NCBI GenBank assembly: GCA_019614645.1
Contig: JABWDB010000005.1
Location: 8,092,001-8,156,000 of the forward strand
Reading direction: 5' to 3'
Length of the DNA stretch: 64,000 nt
Origin: Stratiolaelaps scimitus
Taxonomy: Eukaryota; Arthropoda; Arachnida; Mesostigmata; Laelapidae
Shown: in pieces, positions 61,801 through 64,000 of the stretch
Layout of the letters: every line of letters starts with the position of its first letter
How positions within the stretch are numbered: position 1 is the first letter of the stretch
Translations under genes and position numbers: made by a program
The notes under the pieces: generated by a model
Databases searched by the model: none
Seen by the model: the letters and a program-made list of their open reading frames with translations, nothing else
Told to the model about the DNA's origin: nothing

Positions 61801-64000
61801 GAATACATACATGAATTTCATTATGTTACAGCAGTTACATTTGGCCGCCTTCGACTAGCTGAGGAGCATATCCATGTGATGGGCGAGGCGAGTCTGGGTA
61901 TTTGCACGTAATTCAGCCTTTATCAGGAAGGCTCGGCGCAATCGCACCCCATTAGCAGCCTGCATCACCTCGTTCGCTGATCTGGTCATGACCCAATCAG
62001 CTCCGCTTACGCAAAGGGTCCGTCCATCAATCGAAATCACAGCGAGCTTTTTGTATCACACAACAACAACAAACACCACAAGGTAAGCACTGATCGCTGT
62101 TACACACGGACCGCCCCTCAGCAGAGATCTCGGCGTAGGAGTCAGCTGGACTGGACTCCATTTTCAATAAAGAATATTTTTGTTTCCCTGATCGACTATC
62201 ACACTTTCGATTCTTTATCCTTGATTCATATTCAGGATGGATACAACGTCTACAATCGTCATTATGTACAAGCGTAGCTATGTATCATCAAGAACTCAAT
62301 TTCAAAAGTCACATACATGAGCAGGGCCAGTGGTGATCACTAGTGGGTGGTGAGCTAATTATCAAATGAATCAATGGAAATTGTATGCCCTCCGCGTGAT
62401 AAGAATGATAATAATAATAATATTCTCATGCTAGTAGCAAGATATAATGAACACCGATGTACTTGTATTTACAGGCATGTATGTACACGTCAGTTGAGTA
62501 CAGTTTCCGTCGCCGAGTGGTGTCTGAGCGTCAAGGAGGAACCGGGCGCCGTACCGCTGATTGATTTCGCCTGTTCTCAAGACATAGTGTGTATGCAAGA
62601 TATCCTCTCGGGTGCGTCGTTACGAAAAGAGTATCATAATCATGGTGAGCTGAGCCTCAGATGGGCGGGTCAACCCGCTGGGCCTTACTACTCACACAGA
62701 GAGCCGAAACCAATGGAAGCTCAGTAGTTATATGTTTCCAATCATCGCTGTTTGTGTGTCCATGTGTGTGTGTGTGTGTGTGTGTAGAGGTGGGTGGATG
62801 TTCGTGCTGTAGGATGGTTTCAACCTGGTTGACACTTGAAAAACAGAATAACTTGGGAATTCGTTGCACGTCTCTACTTACAGTAATGGCATTGGGAACT
62901 TTGTGTAAATACTATTGCTGATATAACTATACATGGATCGATACTCTCGAAGCCAAATCAGGCCGGCTCACTCGGTCTTTTCTCACTCTGTACCTGTTTC
63001 GAGCTGTGGTTCATATCGGGGACCCCTAGATACGCAATGACGATCTGCAACAAACAAAATAGCCCCGTGAGTTAAACGACATTAATGGCTATTTATGTTT
63101 AGTTCAGTTGGAGTACAGTGTACGAACGAGTGAGTTTATCGAACAACCGTAAAAACAAATCCACGTTACAGCTTCGAACGATAAATATATAACTGAGTAA
63201 CCCTTGTAGTGTGTGCAAACCGGTTTTAATAGGGCTTTGCACATACATATAACAATTCAGTGCCATTATATAAGGCATGCGGTTTTAGCAACAGCTGACA
63301 ATTAACTGATTATTATTGTTATAGGAGGCATCCAACTTCGAGTAACATTGGTGAACAGAAGCATGCACTACACCTCTCAGAAGTACTTACGAGTAGAGTG
63401 TCCCAACGTTCGTATCAAATTTTCGATATCGAACTACTAGTGCAATTGTCCGTGCGTGGCCGCTACCAGCGGTGGGAGCCAAAGGAGGACGAATAATTTG
63501 CGGTTTCTGACTGTTCGTCTCCGGAAGCCGGGTTGTTGTACGGTAGGAGCGAAACTCCCACATGTTATCGTTGCGGCAACGGTATCCGTTACGATAGCTG
63601 TCCACCCCGTTTGCTGGGAGGCCGTGTTCCACGCGACAGGTCAAGGCCAGCTCAAATGGTCGTCTTTTTACCCGTGAGTGTATCGACTCAGTTATTTTCA
63701 CAGCACGTATGTGTCTGTGTGCATGTGTGTGTGTGTACGCATGTTGTATATGTGTATCAGGGTTCAGGTGACTTTGTACCTTACATATAACTGCCATTCC
63801 TTCGCAAAAGGACAGAATTTGGATCAGGTGACGTCTGATGTTGCTGCGGCAACGGCAGAGTGACTGGTTGCATTCCGAACGGCGATTGTAGAAACTCGCC
63901 GTATCCAGGCATCAGCTGCTGGAAGCTCTGGATCGGCAATTGCGGCATCGTTGGCATCGTTGGCATCGGTGATAACAGCATTGGCGTGATCTGCTGATAC
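49858..64000 (-). CDS. Putative minus-strand regulator gene with Psq-like HTH and CtBP-type motif (partial)
   Basis: I infer one gene from three minus-strand exons: 64000-63785 (open at the window edge), 52504-52317 and 50585-50001. The last two join in phase 0. The first leaves two bases where the second needs one, so at least one further exon is expected between them. Content: Pro/Gln/Met-rich N-terminal part, a Psq-like helix-turn-helix, then a Pro/Ser/Thr-rich tail with EPLDLSLK, a classic CtBP co-repressor docking motif. This composition suggests a DNA-binding transcriptional regulator acting in the nucleus. I do not recognise the family. The HTH exon could instead belong to a separate transposase relic. 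Confidence 0.45.
50001..50585 (-). CDS. Terminal exon with PLDLSLK motif
   Basis: 195 codons including the TAG stop, acceptor TGTTGTAG, phase 0 entry (DHSIVKDGCRVTLEWDG). EPLDLSLKTS fits the PxDLS consensus that binds CtBP. The rest is rich in Pro, Ser, Thr and Gln and ends HSAFSPFVPK. Long open frame, non-random composition, splice acceptor and poly(A) signal together make this a real exon. No catalytic domain is visible. Confidence 0.7.
   Translation of the reverse strand, partial: DHSIVKDGCRVTLEWDGLNPSSWRVRSAEPIATEPLDLSLKTSNTVNGDTAHRAPVVTEVTPDRNGGVTQPTVTSVSIVPGMPSQSPPERATGTIPVNSFSASLANNQQVLPTWAPQQPLATHGVPYSGMVPNLAMSYYLASMGQPNYMPLLNLAPQRWTAPMFHTPQSTSGQVTTQYNPLLPGHSAFSPFVPK
52013..52210 (-). 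repeat. tRNA-derived SINE
   Basis: The minus strand starts TGGATGGTCTAGTGGTGAG, a near-perfect tRNA 5' half with box A. GGAGGCGGGTTAAAATC (degenerate box B) follows, then a unique body of about 110 nt and a 3' (TATTA)n/(TAT)n tail. This is the full layout of a tRNA-derived SINE, with a head like Glu/Asp/Gly-type tRNA. Confidence 0.7.
52317..52504 (-). CDS. Psq-like helix-turn-helix exon
   Basis: The acceptor TTTTGCAG precedes the exon; the donor CAT|GTATTA is weak. The product reads AVKRARVLKTNLQQACKDVL, ENNMSIRESAERNKISKSTL, GRELSKI. It has the length, spacing and SI-R-AA/ERY-I-KSTL signature of Pipsqueak-type HTH domains, used both by transcription factors and by pogo-like transposases. 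Reading through the donor reaches a stop 28 codons later. The frame is phase-compatible with the exon at 50585. Confidence 0.6.
52776..52804. repeat. (AT)n microsatellite
   Basis: About fourteen AT units. Confidence 0.9.
54238..54293. repeat. Perfect 19-bp inverted repeat, hairpin
   Basis: Arms GTCATATTTTGGTTGTGCA (54238-54256) and its exact complement (54275-54293) surround an 18-nt loop. Could be a MITE relic or a folded RNA; no gene is seen around it. Confidence 0.85.
54666..54690. repeat. (GA)n microsatellite
   Basis: About twelve GA units. Confidence 0.85.
54972..56757. repeat. Tandem array of about 0.5 kb units (3.4 copies)
   Basis: The landmark CATAAATCGTTCGATCT followed by TAGCTGTATCTAGGTAGCTC recurs at 54972, 55514, 56051 and 56547, spacings 542, 537 and 496. 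Internal landmarks (ATCCTTCTATTTTATAACTC, GGAAAAAGACGAGGAA, AACGAACTAACTCAAGGTAAG) recur in the same order. The fourth unit stops after the TTGTTAAGTTTTCGG landmark. Units have diverged by substitutions and small indels. No open frame is conserved. Confidence 0.9.
56925..57190 (-). mobile_element. LINE endonuclease fragment (CR1/L2-like)
   Basis: The minus strand reads AAGLYIHSERVRSKSDPLHL, like the GGGVALYIR-type block of CR1/L2/jockey endonucleases. Further on, HSDIIVGDFSSPIILVGQL matches the DIIVGDFN catalytic block. In-frame stops and a missing stretch between them show decay. It begins just after the tandem array ends. Confidence 0.55.
57982..58398 (-). mobile_element. CR1/jockey-like LINE reverse transcriptase C-terminal fragment
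   Basis: A 138-codon minus-strand frame covers the region after the catalytic palm: LGLDLKLSIEKCTVLHFG, NPKHVYRIGG, RDLGVITSTTLKYTDHV, MYVEPIMTYAAPVWYPGL. This is the standard non-LTR thumb region. It is truncated on both sides and shares sequence with the fragment at 49 kb but is better preserved. Confidence 0.88.
59213..59318. repeat. Imperfect palindrome, about 106 bp
   Basis: Arms starting GTGCCCAG and ending CTGGGCAC, with a perfect inner GAAGCTCCGCTGGCC pairing and an AGTAGCTAGTAAGCTACT core. It may be a MITE or a foldback relic. Confidence 0.75.
59955..60010 (+). repeat. tRNA-derived SINE head
   Basis: GGTGGCTAAGTCTCTGG (box-A-like) and CAGGTTCTAGTCCC (box B) are tRNA-spaced. It shares CTCTGGCTGTAAA and GAGGCC in order with the minus-strand piece at 14.95 kb. 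The following about 270 nt may be the SINE body; a weak open frame there has a CGNHF motif but no convincing domain. Confidence 0.6.
60300..62470. other. Non-coding stretch, no supported gene
   Basis: AT-rich with a (TA)n-like run at 60.83 kb and an (AAT)n run at 62.41 kb. A minus-strand frame at 62040-61855 (MTRSANEVMQAANGV) has a plausible composition, but its borders are poor and it matches nothing known to me. Confidence 0.4.
62475..62644 (+). CDS. Candidate exon, hypothetical protein
   Basis: Acceptor ATTTACAG, donor CATG|GTGAGC. The frame encodes SVAEWCLSVKEEPGAVPLID, then a further 29 residues ending EYHNH. GC-rich third positions (GTC GCC GAG TGG ... CTG AGC GTC AAG GAG) contrast with the AT-rich surroundings and look like real coding sequence. 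No partner exon was found, and it lies opposite the inferred minus-strand gene, probably in its intron. I do not recognise the protein. Confidence 0.4.
62763..62785. repeat. (GT)n microsatellite
   Basis: About eleven GT units. Confidence 0.9.
63785..64000 (-). CDS. Pro/Gln/Met-rich exon running off the window
   Basis: The minus strand enters in frame from beyond 64000 (YQQITPMLLSPMPTMPTMP) and continues LPIQSFQQLMPGYGEF, ending at donor CAGTTATAT|GTAAGG in phase 2. The MP-TMP-MPQLP repeat and overall composition resemble the terminal exon at 50.0-50.6 kb, which is why I assign them to one gene. Without that, it is an unidentified low-complexity regulatory protein. Confidence 0.55.

Noticed and set aside
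63387..63797. Long open frames on both strands just inside the right edge (YRNGYRCRNDN on minus, CYRCGNGIRYDSC on plus)
   Set aside because: Neither strand gives an exon with two good borders in a phase that fits the neighbouring exon; the knuckle spacing is one residue short.
1..64000. CRISPR arrays, operons or other prokaryotic systems
   Set aside because: Split genes, poly(A) signals and eukaryotic transposons show nuclear eukaryotic DNA; the regular repeats are microsatellites and one 0.5 kb tandem array.

Overview
The window is eukaryotic: genes are split into short exons with GT/AG borders, AATAAA poly(A) signals are present, and long non-coding stretches are full of (AT)n, (AAT)n, (GA)n and CAG/CAA repeats, tRNA-derived SINE-like pieces, a mariner relic, CR1/jockey-like LINE fragments and a BEL/Pao LTR element. 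A small secreted Kunitz-type gene plus an AMFR-type E3 ligase suggests an arthropod, most likely a chelicerate such as a parasitiform mite or tick. That placement is inference; no rRNA or mitochondrial marker is present to confirm it.

Layout. 1-18.7 kb and 20-30 kb show no exon I can support; they hold microsatellites, trinucleotide-repeat clusters, two minus-strand tRNA-like SINE pieces (14.0 and 14.9 kb) and a decayed mariner (18.78-20.0 kb) inside an (AT)n tract. 30.2-43.1 kb (+) carries six exons of an AMFR/gp78-type ER membrane E3 ubiquitin ligase: membrane segments, a RING-H2 finger split by an intron, polyQ and Gln/Pro-rich tail. Its 5' exon(s) were not found, and no CUE domain exon was found where one is expected. 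Intron 4 contains a 3.5 kb BEL/Pao element with both LTRs, primer-binding site and a 5-bp target duplication, but lacking reverse transcriptase and RNase H.

47.4-48.6 kb (+) is a complete three-exon gene for a secreted 128-residue protein with two Kunitz-like cysteine modules. From 49.86 kb to beyond the right edge a minus-strand gene is likely: a terminal exon with a PLDLSLK (CtBP-type) motif and poly(A) signal, a phase-compatible Psq-like helix-turn-helix exon at 52.3-52.5 kb, and a Pro/Gln-rich exon running off the window at 63.8-64.0 kb. Its presumed introns contain a SINE, a tandem array of about 0.5 kb units (54.97-56.76 kb), LINE endonuclease and reverse transcriptase fragments, and perfect or near-perfect inverted repeats.

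The three genes do not form a pathway that the sequence shows. No dramatic new system is evident. The best leads are the reverse-transcriptase-less LTR element, the AMFR homologue without a visible CUE domain, the unidentified Psq-like/CtBP-motif gene, and the 0.5 kb tandem array.
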